In this document: one piece after another, positions 8,435 through 17,194 of the stretch | How positions within the stretch are numbered: position 1 is the stretch's first letter | How the letters are laid out: every line of letters starts with the position of its first letter | NCBI GenBank assembly: GCA_014377485.1 | Contig: JACMPM010000002.1 | Location: 1 to 64,000 of the forward strand | DNA: 64,000 bases | Reading direction: 5' to 3' | From: Bacteriovorax sp. | GTDB taxonomy: Bacteria; Bdellovibrionota; Bacteriovoracia; Bacteriovoracales; Bacteriovoracaceae | Program-made: the position numbers and the translations under genes | The notes under the pieces: model-generated | What the model was told of the DNA's origin: nothing | What the model saw: only the letters and a program-made list of their open reading frames with translations | The model's database searches: none

Positions 8435-10303
8435 CTAAACAGCTACGTCGTCTGTAAAATTTATTTTTTTCTTTTTCATACTTCCTGAAAATAATTCAAT
8501 TAAGTCCAAAATAAAGGCCGGTCGTCCGTCACCAAGAATTGAACTTCCCATAAACCCTTTTTGATTTTTAATTTCGTTTCCAAGTTTTTTGATAACAACT
8601 TGCTGTTGGTGAAGAATATCATCTACCAACACCGCAAAGTTTCTTTCTTCTGAGTTTACGATAATTGCTATTTGCTCGTGAATAGACTTCTCTTTCATCG
8701 GTCTCTGAAGAGCGCTGCTAATACTAAACATTGGAATAATTTGACCGCGAAGTTTTAGACAATTACCCACACCATTCACATGGTGAACAAGGTCGGGAGT
8801 TGGGGAAAGCGATTCATAAATTTGTCCCAATGGAATAATATATCTCTCTTCGCCAATTTGAGTAACCATCGCTTCTATAATGGCAAGAGTTAATGGCAGC
8901 ACAACTTTGAAAACAGAACCTTTTCCAAGTTGCGTAACAACTTTAACTTCACCTGAGAGTTTTTCAATATTGGTTTTAACAACATCCATCCCAACTCCGC
9001 GACCCGAAATTTCTGAAACTTCTGCCTTGGTTGAAAAGCCTGGATGAAAAATGAGATTAACAAGTTCATCATCAGTCAAATTAGAATTTGCAGAGATAAC
9101 TTTTTTCTCAATAGCTTTCTCTCTAATAATTTTTGGGTCAATTCCATTTCCGTCATCGCTGATCTCAATAACGAGATTATTGCCTTCGTGAAATGCTTTG
9201 ATAGATACTCGCCCTTCTTGACTTTTTCCCGATCTCAATCGATCAGCTGTACTTTCTAAACCATGGTCAACAGCGTTTCTGACGATGTGGACCAAAGGGT
9301 CGGCTAAATGTTCTAGGACTGTTTTATCGATTTCAGTCTCTTCACCAATTATTTCCAAAACAACTTTTTTATCTAGTGCTTTTGAAGTATCGCGAACAAT
9401 TCTTTGCATTTTTTGCAGTGTCTGTTTAAGAGGAACCATTCTTAAACTCATGGAAATATTTTGAATCTCTTTCGAGAGTTTAGCCAACTGGGAAAGTGAC
9501 TTTAGCATTAATGGATTATGTATTTCATCTCTATGTTGGTTGAGCACAGTTTGAATAATAACTAACTCACCCACCACGTTGTTGAGTAATTCAACTCTTG
9601 CAAGACTCACTCGAATACTATCGTCTTCAGCTGCACCCTTGTTCGTTGCGGTTTTTTTATGTTCGGGAAGATCGCTTACTTTTCCCACAGCTTTTTCCGG
9701 AACTAATTCCAGTATTGCTTTTGGAGCTTCGGTTGGAAAAAATGAACGAGCTCTCTCTTCTTTTTGATCATTAGAAAAAACTTCACCTGGTGCATCTAAA
9801 TCGCGTTCAAAGCTCTCTAGTAGTGCGATGTCTTCTGCTGAAATAGAATTAGATATGACGGATTCATTTTCATTATCAGTTTGCGCTATTGATTCACATT
9901 CAACTACACTTTCAAGTTTACCTGTTAATGCGAGTTTGATTTTTGCGATAATTTCTACTGAACTAAAACGAGAGTCGAGATCCATGTTTAACATTTTAAT
10001 CATGACACTTACATGGTCATTACACTCTAGTAAGAGAGAAACGATTCCATCAGTAATTTGAATATGCCCTTCTTTAACTTTTAAAATGAGGTTTTCCATT
10101 TCATGCGTAAACTCGGCCACATCACCAAAACCAACAGCACGTGAAGTTCCTTTTAAATTGTGTGCAAGTCTGAATATCTCGTTCATTAAATTGGCATTAT
10201 TCTTATCACTCTCCAACGCAAGAAATGCTTGCTCAGCATCATTGAGGAGTTGAATGGCTTCTGCCAAAAAATCTAATTTAACTTCTTTTTCAAATTCATC
10301 CAT
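8435..10303 (-). CDS. cheA: Chemotaxis histidine kinase CheA
   Basis: The 622-residue protein has an HPt (P1) domain with the phospho-acceptor His48 in RLAHNLKGTSRAVGF. A linker of about 120 residues, rich in Ser and Glu, replaces a recognisable P2 domain. A P3 dimerisation helix pair follows (RVELLNNVVGELVIIQT), then the ATPase domain (P4) with HIVRNAVDHGLE, DDGNGID and GRGVGMDVV. The protein ends with a CheW-like P5 domain. It autophosphorylates and should pass phosphate to CheY, the CheB receiver and perhaps the receiver in the CheR fusion. No cheY is seen nearby. First gene of a four-gene operon. A sequence resembling a FliA-type promoter lies about 50-70 bases upstream (10348-10376) but is off-spacing. 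Confidence 0.95.
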   Translation of the reverse strand: MDEFEKEVKLDFLAEAIQLLNDAEQAFLALESDKNNANLMNEIFRLAHNLKGTSRAVGFGDVAEFTHEMENLILKVKEGHIQITDGIVSLLLECNDHVSVMIKMLNMDLDSRFSSVEIIAKIKLALTGKLESVVECESIAQTDNENESVISNSISAEDIALLESFERDLDAPGEVFSNDQKEERARSFFPTEAPKAILELVPEKAVGKVSDLPEHKKTATNKGAAEDDSIRVSLARVELLNNVVGELVIIQTVLNQHRDEIHNPLMLKSLSQLAKLSKEIQNISMSLRMVPLKQTLQKMQRIVRDTSKALDKKVVLEIIGEETEIDKTVLEHLADPLVHIVRNAVDHGLESTADRLRSGKSQEGRVSIKAFHEGNNLVIEISDDGNGIDPKIIREKAIEKKVISANSNLTDDELVNLIFHPGFSTKAEVSEISGRGVGMDVVKTNIEKLSGEVKVVTQLGKGSVFKVVLPLTLAIIEAMVTQIGEERYIIPLGQIYESLSPTPDLVHHVNGVGNCLKLRGQIIPMFSISSALQRPMKEKSIHEQIAIIVNSEERNFAVLVDDILHQQQVVIKKLGNEIKNQKGFMGSSILGDGRPAFILDLIELFSGSMKKKKINFTDDVAV

Positions 10304-10347
10304 ATTCTCAATCTCGGTTGATTCAAAGTGCCTGATGTCTGGTAAAT

Positions 10348-10376
10348 CTATCGGTTTTTGATAGCAAAAAGCTTAA
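10348..10376 (-). promoter_or_regulatory. Possible FliA (sigma 28)-like promoter of the chemotaxis operon
   Basis: On the minus strand ACCGATAG (10348-10355) resembles the sigma-28 -10 box GCCGATAA. TTAA (10373-10376) lies 17 bases upstream, two more than the usual 15. The -10-like box is also one arm of a small CTATC/GATAG inverted repeat, so the match may be chance. Confidence 0.25.
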
Positions 10377-10451
10377 TTAATCCATACTGGAGTTTTAATG
10401 AATTATTGCAGCTAATACCCTGAACTTTGATTCAGAAATACCTGACAAAAC

Positions 10452-10479
10452 TTGATTCTTCTTTAATATCAGTTATAAT
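10452..10479 (+). promoter_or_regulatory. Sigma-70-like promoter of ilvE
   Basis: TTGATT at 10452-10457 and a perfect TATAAT at 10474-10479 are separated by 16 bases. Transcription would start near 10486, about 25 bases before the ilvE ATG at 10511. Confidence 0.65.
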
Positions 10480-10510
10480 GGCAATCATTTAAACAGAAAC
10501 TGGATTAATT

Positions 10511-11599
10511 ATGACTCACATAAAAATTGCCCCTGCCATTGCTGAAGCATTAAAAAATTTTACTTTACCGGAAAATCTTGGCTTCGGTTTGGTAATGGCG
10601 CCTGTAATGGCAAGTTGTACATATGAAAATGGAAAATGGGGACAACTAGAATTACTTCCCTACGGACCTATTTCAATGTACCCCAATGCAAAAGTTCTTC
10701 ATTACGCTCAAGAAATTTTTGAAGGAATGAAAGCTTACCGCGTAGGAGGATTAGGCCCATTTATTTTTCGCCCAGATGAAAATCATCTTCGTTTTAATCG
10801 TTCTGCTGAACGCATGGCCATGCCTCATATTCCGATAGAGCTATTTATGAAAGCTTCAGTGGAACTCACGGCGTACTCTGCTGAATTCGTCCCGAGAAGA
10901 TCAGGCGAATCGCTTTACCTTCGTCCATTCATGTTTGCCACAGAAGAAGCATTAGGAATTAAACCGTCTGAAAAATTTCGTTTCATGGTTATTGCTTCTC
11001 CATCTGGATCTTATTTCAGTACAGGTGGACTTTCTGTTTTAGTTGAACGCCATGGTGCACGCGCTTTTCCAGGTGGAACAGGTTATGCCAAGGCAGGCGG
11101 AAATTATGCTGCAAGTTTATTATCAGCAATAAAAACTAAACAATTAGGATTCGTTCAAACTCTTTGGCTCGACGGAAGAGACAAAAAATATATCGAAGAA
11201 ATGTCTGGTATGAATTTTTTCGCTGTCATCAATAATGAATTACACACTCCAGAAATCAACGACAGTATTCTCGAAGGGATTACTAGAAAATCTATTATTA
11301 CACTTGCTCGCGATGCTGGAATAAAAGTTGTTGAAAGAAAAATGGATATTAATGAGCTGTTGGAAGATATCAAAGCTGAACGTTGTACAGAGGCATTTGC
11401 CTGTGGAACAGCAGCAATTATCGCACCTATCGATTATTTGGCAGAAGAAAGTGGAGAGAGATTCCCGCTTAGAGACCACGAAGGATTGCTTGCATTGCAT
11501 TTGCGCGAACTACTTCTCTCGATTCAAGAAGGAAGAAGTGTAGACAAGTATAATTGGATTGTAAGTGTCGAGCCGAAAAAATTACCAGAAAATTTATAA
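10511..11599 (+). CDS. ilvE: Branched-chain amino acid aminotransferase
   Basis: The 362-residue class IV PLP-dependent aminotransferase interconverts Leu, Ile and Val with their 2-oxo acids, using glutamate/2-oxoglutarate. Visible signatures are HYAQEIFEGMKAYR, LYLRPFMFA and YAKAGGNYAASL, which contains the Schiff-base Lys. EEMSGMNFFAV and ITLARDAGI follow. Length and motifs fit the longer bacterial/eukaryotic (BCAT) subfamily of about 340-370 residues. It stands alone, with its own sigma-70-like promoter, divergent from cheA. No terminator with a T-run is visible downstream. Confidence 0.95.
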   Translation: MTHIKIAPAIAEALKNFTLPENLGFGLVMAPVMASCTYENGKWGQLELLPYGPISMYPNAKVLHYAQEIFEGMKAYRVGGLGPFIFRPDENHLRFNRSAERMAMPHIPIELFMKASVELTAYSAEFVPRRSGESLYLRPFMFATEEALGIKPSEKFRFMVIASPSGSYFSTGGLSVLVERHGARAFPGGTGYAKAGGNYAASLLSAIKTKQLGFVQTLWLDGRDKKYIEEMSGMNFFAVINNELHTPEINDSILEGITRKSIITLARDAGIKVVERKMDINELLEDIKAERCTEAFACGTAAIIAPIDYLAEESGERFPLRDHEGLLALHLRELLLSIQEGRSVDKYNWIVSVEPKKLPENL

Positions 11600-11758
11600 G
11601 AATTTTTACCAAAAATTAAAATTGAATGCTTGGCAGAGTCAGCTGGCATAAAATTCCGAGTACTGATTTATACCCAAATGCTCAAACATATAACTACTTC
11701 AACTTCTGACAAAAGATGCCAAATATTGTGCGTGATTGAATTTTTTGGATATCGATAA

Positions 11759-11802
11759 GCGATCATTCAAAACTTGCTGACAAGAAAAGTATGAACGATC
11801 GC
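11759..11802. repeat. 10-bp inverted repeat between ilvE and the ferredoxin gene
   Basis: GCGATCATTC (11759-11768) and GAACGATCGC (11793-11802) can pair over 10 positions with one G-T pair and a 24-base loop. Neither strand shows a T-run after it. It lies in a 258-base gap that otherwise shows no gene. Confidence 0.5.
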
Positions 11803-11857
11803 CACGAAAAAAACTAAGATTGAATTAATTCTAGAAAAGCAGATTGCAAAAAAATGT

Positions 11858-12106
11858 CTATCCGTCTTTTCCAATAGACGCCACTGGGCATGCTTCCAAT
11901 TGTTCTTGGCAAAGTTCAATTTCAGCTGGTGTGAGTGGTTGCTTTACCACATAAGCATTTCCGTCTTCATCTTCTTTAAAAAAGTCTGGAGCACCAGTGT
12001 AACAAACGTTACAGGCGATACAGCCTTCTCCATTATCGTCGTCAGGATCAGTACAGAACCAGGCACCTGGAATGTTTAATTTATGCTTCATATTTTTATT
12101 GGCCAT
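11858..12106 (-). CDS. Small single-cluster ferredoxin
   Basis: An 82-residue cytoplasmic ferredoxin. CIACNVC gives C-x2-C-x2-C and a fourth ligand lies in ACPVASI near the end, so it should carry one [4Fe-4S] or [3Fe-4S] cluster. The second four-cysteine set of 2[4Fe-4S] ferredoxins is missing. It is strongly acidic, like the monocluster ferredoxins of Desulfovibrio and Bacillus. An extra Cys (FCTDPDDDNGE) lies upstream of the first motif. The start is supported by a strong GGAGGA five bases upstream. It is a single gene, convergent with ilvE, and its redox partner is not evident. Confidence 0.9.
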   Translation of the reverse strand: MANKNMKHKLNIPGAWFCTDPDDDNGEGCIACNVCYTGAPDFFKEDEDGNAYVVKQPLTPAEIELCQEQLEACPVASIGKDG

Positions 12107-12286
12107 GAGGTCCTCCGAAATAATTAATTCTTAACAGACAAAAAAACTATCATGAGTATACCGAAAAAAATAGGTTCAAAGAAGAGGAAAGTCAGCATTA
12201 GGACACATAAAAGATTGCTTTAACGGACCGCTTTTCTTAGAATTCGGCTAAGTTCTACGGCAAACAATTTTTAGACAGGATTCCCA

Positions 12287-14026
12287 ATGGAAAAAACATC
12301 TGATCAATCCTCTTCATTTGACAAGGCTCAGGCCTGGGCCAATAACCCGGTTTTTGACAATCAATCAAGAAAAGAAATTCAATCTTTGATTGATAACGAT
12401 AACCAAAAAGAAATTGAAGAGCGCTTTTATAAAGATTTAGAATTCGGCACTGGAGGTATTCGAAGCATCTTAGGCCAGGGAATTAACCGAATCAATATTT
12501 ATACTATCAGAAAGGCCACTCAAGCTCTCTGCATTGAAGTTTTAGCCCAGAATGCAAGCAATCCCAGCATCTGTATCTCTTATGACTCCCGCAACTTTTC
12601 CTTTGAATTTGCCAAAGTCTCCGCTGAAGTCATGGCCGGCAACGGAATTAGAGCTTATATCTATAAACGTTTAAACCCCGTCGCAATGCTCTCTTTTTCT
12701 GTACGCCATCATAAATCCATGGCCGGTGTTATGGTTACTGCCTCTCACAATCCGCCTGAATATAATGGGTATAAAGTTTTCTGGTCTGATGGTGCGCAAG
12801 TTATTCCTCCCAACGATCAAAATATAATCAATAACTACAATAGCATCACAGATTTTGGGACTATTAAATTTATTCCTTTCGATGAAGGTGAGAAAAAAGA
12901 ACTTATTAAATGGGTGGGAGAAGACGTAGAAAATCTTTATCATGCGGCCATTCGATCTAAGGCGGTAAATCCTGAACTCTGCCATAACGATGGATCAAAA
13001 CTTAGAATAGTTTACACTCCTATTCACGGCTCAGGACTCGTACCCTGTAAAAAAGAATTACTCGATTCAGGTTTTAGCGATCTTCATATTGTAGCAGAGC
13101 AAGCTGAGCCTGATGGAAATTTCCCAACAGTTAAAAGCCCAAATCCTGAAAATCCAACGGCTCTAAAACTGGCCGTTGATTTATTGGAGAAAACCAATGC
13201 AGATATAGTCCTAGGTACTGACCCCGACACTGATCGCTTAGGTGTAGCAATTAAAAGCAATGGTAAAATTGAATATTTAACTGGAAATCAAATTGGAATT
13301 TTAAAACTCCACTACATCCTCTCTCAATTGAAAAAACAAAATAAACTCACAAATAATAGTTATTTCGTCAAAAGTATTGTGACCACTTCCCTGTTGGACG
13401 TGATTGCAAAAAGTTTTGGAACTGAAGTTTATAACACTCTTACTGGCTTTAAATGGATTTGCGGAAAAATGAATCAGATTGAAAAGTCAGATCCAGGTAA
13501 ACAATTTATCTTTGCCACTGAAGAATCGTTTGGTTATTTATGTCATACTTTTGCTCGCGATAAAGACGGGGTCAGCTCGGTCGCGATGATGGCCGAAGTG
13601 GCACTCTTCTACAAACTACAAGGGATGGATTTACTTCAGGCCCTCGATAAGATTTATGAAGAATATGGCTTCTCTCATGAGTCGCTACTTTCACTAGATT
13701 ATTTTGGGATCGAAGGGCAAGAAAAAATTTCACGGATAATGACAAAGTTCAGGAAAATCAGCGATAACACCATGGTTGGAAACCGCATTTTAGAAATCAG
13801 AGATTATGCTATTGGATACGCCGATCTTCCAAAGAGCAATGTCCTTGGATTCTTTTTTGAAAATGGCGATCAGTTTTATCTGAGACCATCTGGAACAGAG
13901 CCGAAAATTAAATTTTATATTATGATTCAAGAAAAATCCGGAACACTAAACGATAAGAAGAAAAGAGCATTAGAAAAAACTGACACACTACTGGCCTTCA
14001 TCAAAGAAACAGTAGAAAAAGCATAA
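12287..14026 (+). CDS. Phosphoglucomutase/phosphomannomutase family enzyme
   Basis: The 579-residue alpha-D-phosphohexomutase has all four family motifs: the phosphoserine loop TASHNPPEYNGYK, the Mg loop GTDPDTDRLG, the substrate loop EESFGYL and the phosphate-binding loop RPSGTEPKIKFYI. Length and the GFKWICGKM segment fit the PgcA/PGM2-like group, which converts glucose 1-phosphate and 6-phosphate. Substrate preference (glucose, mannose or pentose phosphate) cannot be told from the sequence. The start is supported by AGGA seven bases before the ATG. queC follows after 18 bases. Confidence 0.92.
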   Translation: MEKTSDQSSSFDKAQAWANNPVFDNQSRKEIQSLIDNDNQKEIEERFYKDLEFGTGGIRSILGQGINRINIYTIRKATQALCIEVLAQNASNPSICISYDSRNFSFEFAKVSAEVMAGNGIRAYIYKRLNPVAMLSFSVRHHKSMAGVMVTASHNPPEYNGYKVFWSDGAQVIPPNDQNIINNYNSITDFGTIKFIPFDEGEKKELIKWVGEDVENLYHAAIRSKAVNPELCHNDGSKLRIVYTPIHGSGLVPCKKELLDSGFSDLHIVAEQAEPDGNFPTVKSPNPENPTALKLAVDLLEKTNADIVLGTDPDTDRLGVAIKSNGKIEYLTGNQIGILKLHYILSQLKKQNKLTNNSYFVKSIVTTSLLDVIAKSFGTEVYNTLTGFKWICGKMNQIEKSDPGKQFIFATEESFGYLCHTFARDKDGVSSVAMMAEVALFYKLQGMDLLQALDKIYEEYGFSHESLLSLDYFGIEGQEKISRIMTKFRKISDNTMVGNRILEIRDYAIGYADLPKSNVLGFFFENGDQFYLRPSGTEPKIKFYIMIQEKSGTLNDKKKRALEKTDTLLAFIKETVEKA

Positions 14027-14044
14027 CAAAAAAATAGTGAATTT

Positions 14045-14746
14045 ATGAAAAGCAAAGAATTAGCAGTATGTTTAGTAAGTGGTGGAATGGATTCATTGGT
14101 AACAGCTGCCATCGCCGCTACCAAACACGAAAGACTGGCATTTTTACATTTAAATTACGGACAAAAAACAGAGAAGCGCGAACTAGAGAGCTTTAAAAAA
14201 ATAGCTGAATACTATAATGTTCCGAGCAGCCACCAAAAAATTATCGATGTGAGTTTCTTGAAGCAAATCGGTGGATCATCTCTTACTGACGACGCTATTG
14301 ATGTTAAAAAATATAAAGGCGATGATACTGAAATTCCCGATTCATACGTGCCATTTAGAAACACTCATATCATTTCCATGGCCGTTTCTTGGGCAGAAGT
14401 TGTTGGCGCTAAAAAAATCTATATTGGGGCCGTCTATGAAGATTCTTCTGGCTACCCAGACTGCAGACCAAGTTACTATGAGGCCATGAATGCACTCATA
14501 AAACAAGGAACCAAAAACGGCGACATCGAAGTTATAACTCCAGTTATCTATCTTAAAAAAGATGAAATCGTGAAAAAGGCTTTGGAGCTTAAAGCTCCTT
14601 TGGAATTCAGCTGGTCTTGTTATGAGAAAAACGACCGGGCCTGTGGGGTTTGTGATTCTTGTGCTCTTCGTTTAAGAGGCTTTCAGAAGGCTTCGGTGGT
14701 CGATCCTATTGAGTATGAACAGCGTCCTAACTACTTAAAAAAATAA
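14045..14746 (+). CDS. queC: 7-cyano-7-deazaguanine (preQ0) synthase QueC
   Basis: The 233-residue protein carries the ATP pyrophosphatase P-loop LVSGGMDSLVTAA at the N terminus and the zinc-binding CGVCDSCALRLRGF near the end; WSCYEK supplies another Cys. It converts 7-carboxy-7-deazaguanine to preQ0 with ATP and ammonia in the queuosine tRNA pathway. FVP-R-N-x-HI, here YVPFRNTHIIS, is typical of the family. No other queuosine gene (queD, queE, queF) is in the window. It is probably co-transcribed with the upstream mutase. Confidence 0.95.
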   Translation: MKSKELAVCLVSGGMDSLVTAAIAATKHERLAFLHLNYGQKTEKRELESFKKIAEYYNVPSSHQKIIDVSFLKQIGGSSLTDDAIDVKKYKGDDTEIPDSYVPFRNTHIISMAVSWAEVVGAKKIYIGAVYEDSSGYPDCRPSYYEAMNALIKQGTKNGDIEVITPVIYLKKDEIVKKALELKAPLEFSWSCYEKNDRACGVCDSCALRLRGFQKASVVDPIEYEQRPNYLKK

Positions 14747-14808
14747 TCCATCTCAATGAACACCCGATAATTTTTACATGATTTCCCACTTAATTATAAG
14801 TCATGTTA

Positions 14809-14847
14809 CCCTAAGTAAAATTAGTAAGATGATTTTATAACTTAGGG
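14809..14847 (+). promoter_or_regulatory. Leader hairpin overlapping a ribosome binding site
   Basis: CCCTAAGT (14809-14816) pairs perfectly with ACTTAGGG (14840-14847). A second stem (AAAAT with ATTTT) can form inside the loop. The 3' arm covers most of the Shine-Dalgarno AGGGAG that serves the ATG at 14856, so folding would hide it. Regulation by temperature, protein or ligand is inference. Confidence 0.45.
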
Positions 14848-14855
14848 AGACTCTC

Positions 14856-15128
14856 ATGGCCTTCAAAAAAATTTTAGCTTTAGTATTAGTACTTTTCTCA
14901 GTTGGAGTTCACGCAATACCTCCTGTTCCTCCAAGTGCTATCTATAATAAGATAAAAACAATAGCTGCAAGAAATTGCGTAACAGACACTGATGTTAAGG
15001 TTTCAGAATTTAGAGATGTGGGTACAGTTAAATTTGTTCTTGAATTAAATAAAGAAGGAACTACTGGTGTTTTAACTATGTTGGAAAATGGATCGGCAAT
15101 TGAAAGTATCAATGTAAATTGTAAGTAA
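14856..15128 (+). CDS. Small secreted protein of unknown function
   Basis: A 90-residue protein with a clear signal peptide (AFKKILALVLVLFSVGVHA, cut before IPPVPP). The ~70-residue mature part has two Cys (RNCVTDT and a near-terminal NVNCK) that could form a disulfide in the periplasm or outside. I recognise no family. AGGGAG precedes the ATG and lies in a potential hairpin. It stands alone and ends seven bases from the convergent pyrD. Confidence 0.75.
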   Translation: MAFKKILALVLVLFSVGVHAIPPVPPSAIYNKIKTIAARNCVTDTDVKVSEFRDVGTVKFVLELNKEGTTGVLTMLENGSAIESINVNCK

Positions 15129-15135
15129 TTAATGA

Positions 15136-16212
15136 TTAAAGCGAGCTTCTGAATTCATCGAAGCTCGCAATATTTTTTTTTGTCATATCGTCTGCTAATT
15201 TCTTTTCTATATCATGTAAAATTTTAGGACCTTGAAAAACAAACGCTGAATAAAGTTGAATAAGTCTTCCACCCATTTTCCAGAAATCGAGACAATCTTC
15301 ATAGCTTGAAAATCCACCGACTCCGATTAATTCAATTGCGGGTGTTTCTTTTAATTGTTCTAGTAAAAATTTACGAGTGTTTCGGGCATTTTCATAAAGC
15401 AATTTACCCGATATTCCACCTGCTCCACGATCTGGCATAATGGTAGTATTAGTCGCGATGATTCCGCTTAGTTCATATTCTTTAACTAAGTTCACCACTG
15501 AAGTGAGTTCATCCTGATTCATATCAGGAGAGACTTTTACCAACAGAGGTCGATAAAAATTTTTTCTTTTTTCTGTTACTGCTTGAAAAATTTCTCTTAA
15601 GCCAATATCCCCCAGCAGATCGCGAAGCCCTGGAGTATTGGGAGAAGATACGTTGATCACTAGATAATCTGAGTGCGGGGCGAACTTTTCGTAAAGAGTA
15701 GCATAGTCATTTTGTGCTTGTTCATTAGGTGTGAGTTTATTTTTTCCTAAATTCGCTCCAAGAATTTTTTCTCGACGATCAGAATTTTGAATATTCTTTA
15801 CAATAGCGTCAGCTCCGTCATTATTAAATCCCATGCAGTTTCTTAAACTCTCTTCTTCAATATAACGAAAGAGTCTAGGCTTTGGATTTCCTTCCTGAGG
15901 AAGCGGAGTAACGGTTCCGACTTCAATAAAACTAAATGGAAGATAAGTTAAAAAATTTATGGCCGCTGCATTTTTATCAAGGCCCGCTGCAAGTCCGATA
16001 GGACTTTTAAAATTTAATCCCATCGCTTGCAGTTTAAAGCGAGGATCAGTTGGAGTATTGTTCACCCATGGACCCAAGAGGTGCATGGATTTAATGGTTA
16101 GTTCATGGGCGATTTCAGCGTCAAGCTTAAAGGCCACATTTTTAAACATAGGATACAATTTAGAATTAATTTTATTGAAGAATCTTTCTTCTATTTTTGA
16201 CTGGAATTTCAT
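15136..16212 (-). CDS. pyrD: Dihydroorotate dehydrogenase, class 2
   Basis: The 358-residue FMN enzyme oxidises dihydroorotate to orotate and passes electrons to quinone at the inner membrane. Class 2 is indicated by the N-terminal amphipathic extension (YPMFKNVAFKLDAEIAHELT) and SPIGLAAGLDKNA. INVSSPNTPGLR carries the catalytic Ser region, and VKVSPDM and LIGVGGFSSYEDC complete the barrel. A longer frame opens at 16308, but the ATG at 16212 gives the normal N terminus (MKFQSKIEER) and avoids overlapping the upstream gene, whose stop is at 16214-16216. Last gene of the dnaE-led operon. Confidence 0.93.
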   Translation of the reverse strand: MKFQSKIEERFFNKINSKLYPMFKNVAFKLDAEIAHELTIKSMHLLGPWVNNTPTDPRFKLQAMGLNFKSPIGLAAGLDKNAAAINFLTYLPFSFIEVGTVTPLPQEGNPKPRLFRYIEEESLRNCMGFNNDGADAIVKNIQNSDRREKILGANLGKNKLTPNEQAQNDYATLYEKFAPHSDYLVINVSSPNTPGLRDLLGDIGLREIFQAVTEKRKNFYRPLLVKVSPDMNQDELTSVVNLVKEYELSGIIATNTTIMPDRGAGGISGKLLYENARNTRKFLLEQLKETPAIELIGVGGFSSYEDCLDFWKMGGRLIQLYSAFVFQGPKILHDIEKKLADDMTKKNIASFDEFRSSL

Positions 16213-16213
16213 C

Positions 16214-17143
16214 TTAATACAATTGGACGAAGTCACCTTCAAGTACTTGTCCACCAGAATGAAGAATGGCAATGGCACCATCACTTCCAAAATAGTCGAC
16301 CACTTCAATAGTGCCTTTCATATCCCCTTTACTCATCCCTATGAGAGCCCCGGTTTCCGGATCATAAATCTCAGTTCCTTCAGTGATTATTTTTAAAATA
16401 TCACCGATATTAATTCCACTCTCGCGACCAGCGTTCAAGTAAATTTTATTTCCAATGATCTTGGCAACACGTCCAACCCAATCGAGCTTGCTGGCCATCT
16501 CAACGACTTTAGGAACCGATTTCCTGACTGCTACTCTAACAGCATAGCGAAGAAGATCTCGTCTATAAGACAGGTAGTCTTCCCGGTCTGATGCGAAAAA
16601 ACGATAAGTACTATCGTCTGCATAACCACCTAGAGTTTCGGTATAAATTTCTTTGCCGGCATTGACGTCAAATACACGGACTTCAACTTTTGATTCAGTG
16701 TAGGATTTAGTTTGGCGGACAATTCCAATCTCATCAGATTTTTCTCTTACCCGAGCGTCTATGACTCTTCCGAAAATAACAAAATTAATTCCTGCTATTT
16801 TTGCCTGACGGGTAAGCTGAACTAACTTCATCCCTCCGCCAACATAAATTTCTTTTGATGTTCCAAATAATTTATAAGAACTAGGATCGACAAGGAACTC
16901 GCCTGTGCGCGAGAGTTCAACTCGCAATTCTTCAGTTGCATTGACTTCTAAGTCTTCACTCTCAAAAGGTGATTCGTTAAAAAATGGCAGTAAGGCCACT
17001 TTCTTTTTTACCCCTGAAAAATATTTTCTTTCTTCAATGCGCGGACGTTTACCCTGGCCATCACGGGTGATGACTCCGGTTCCACAGCTAGCGCCAAATA
17101 GTATTGTGAATAGAACTATTACTAGATTCCTGACCATTTTCAT
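16214..17143 (-). CDS. CsgG/FlgT-like lipoprotein
   Basis: A 309-residue predicted lipoprotein with a lipobox in ILFGASCG, the Cys being at about residue 20. The first two thirds (KKVALLPFFNESPFE, EELRVELSRTGEFLVDPSS, INFVIFGRVIDARV, KVEVRVFDVNAGKEIY) look like the CsgG family of envelope-anchored assembly factors. The C-terminal part (GRVAKIIGNKIYLNAGRES, GDILKI, GTIEVVDYFGSDGAIA) resembles the FlgT C-terminal SH3-like domain. I infer an outer-membrane-associated protein for secretion or a flagellar/surface structure. Both neighbours are housekeeping genes, so context does not settle its role. The pyrD start follows after one base. Confidence 0.75.
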   Translation of the reverse strand: MKMVRNLVIVLFTILFGASCGTGVITRDGQGKRPRIEERKYFSGVKKKVALLPFFNESPFESEDLEVNATEELRVELSRTGEFLVDPSSYKLFGTSKEIYVGGGMKLVQLTRQAKIAGINFVIFGRVIDARVREKSDEIGIVRQTKSYTESKVEVRVFDVNAGKEIYTETLGGYADDSTYRFFASDREDYLSYRRDLLRYAVRVAVRKSVPKVVEMASKLDWVGRVAKIIGNKIYLNAGRESGINIGDILKIITEGTEIYDPETGALIGMSKGDMKGTIEVVDYFGSDGAIAILHSGGQVLEGDFVQLY

Positions 17144-17194
17144 TTTTTTCTCTTTTCTTTTTAATCGTCTAAAGGTGGTCTTGCTGCACTAATT

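Noticed and set aside
15136-16308. Longer start for pyrD
   Set aside because: The extra 32 residues overlap the lipoprotein gene and do not resemble a dihydroorotate dehydrogenase N terminus; the ATG at 16212 fits better.
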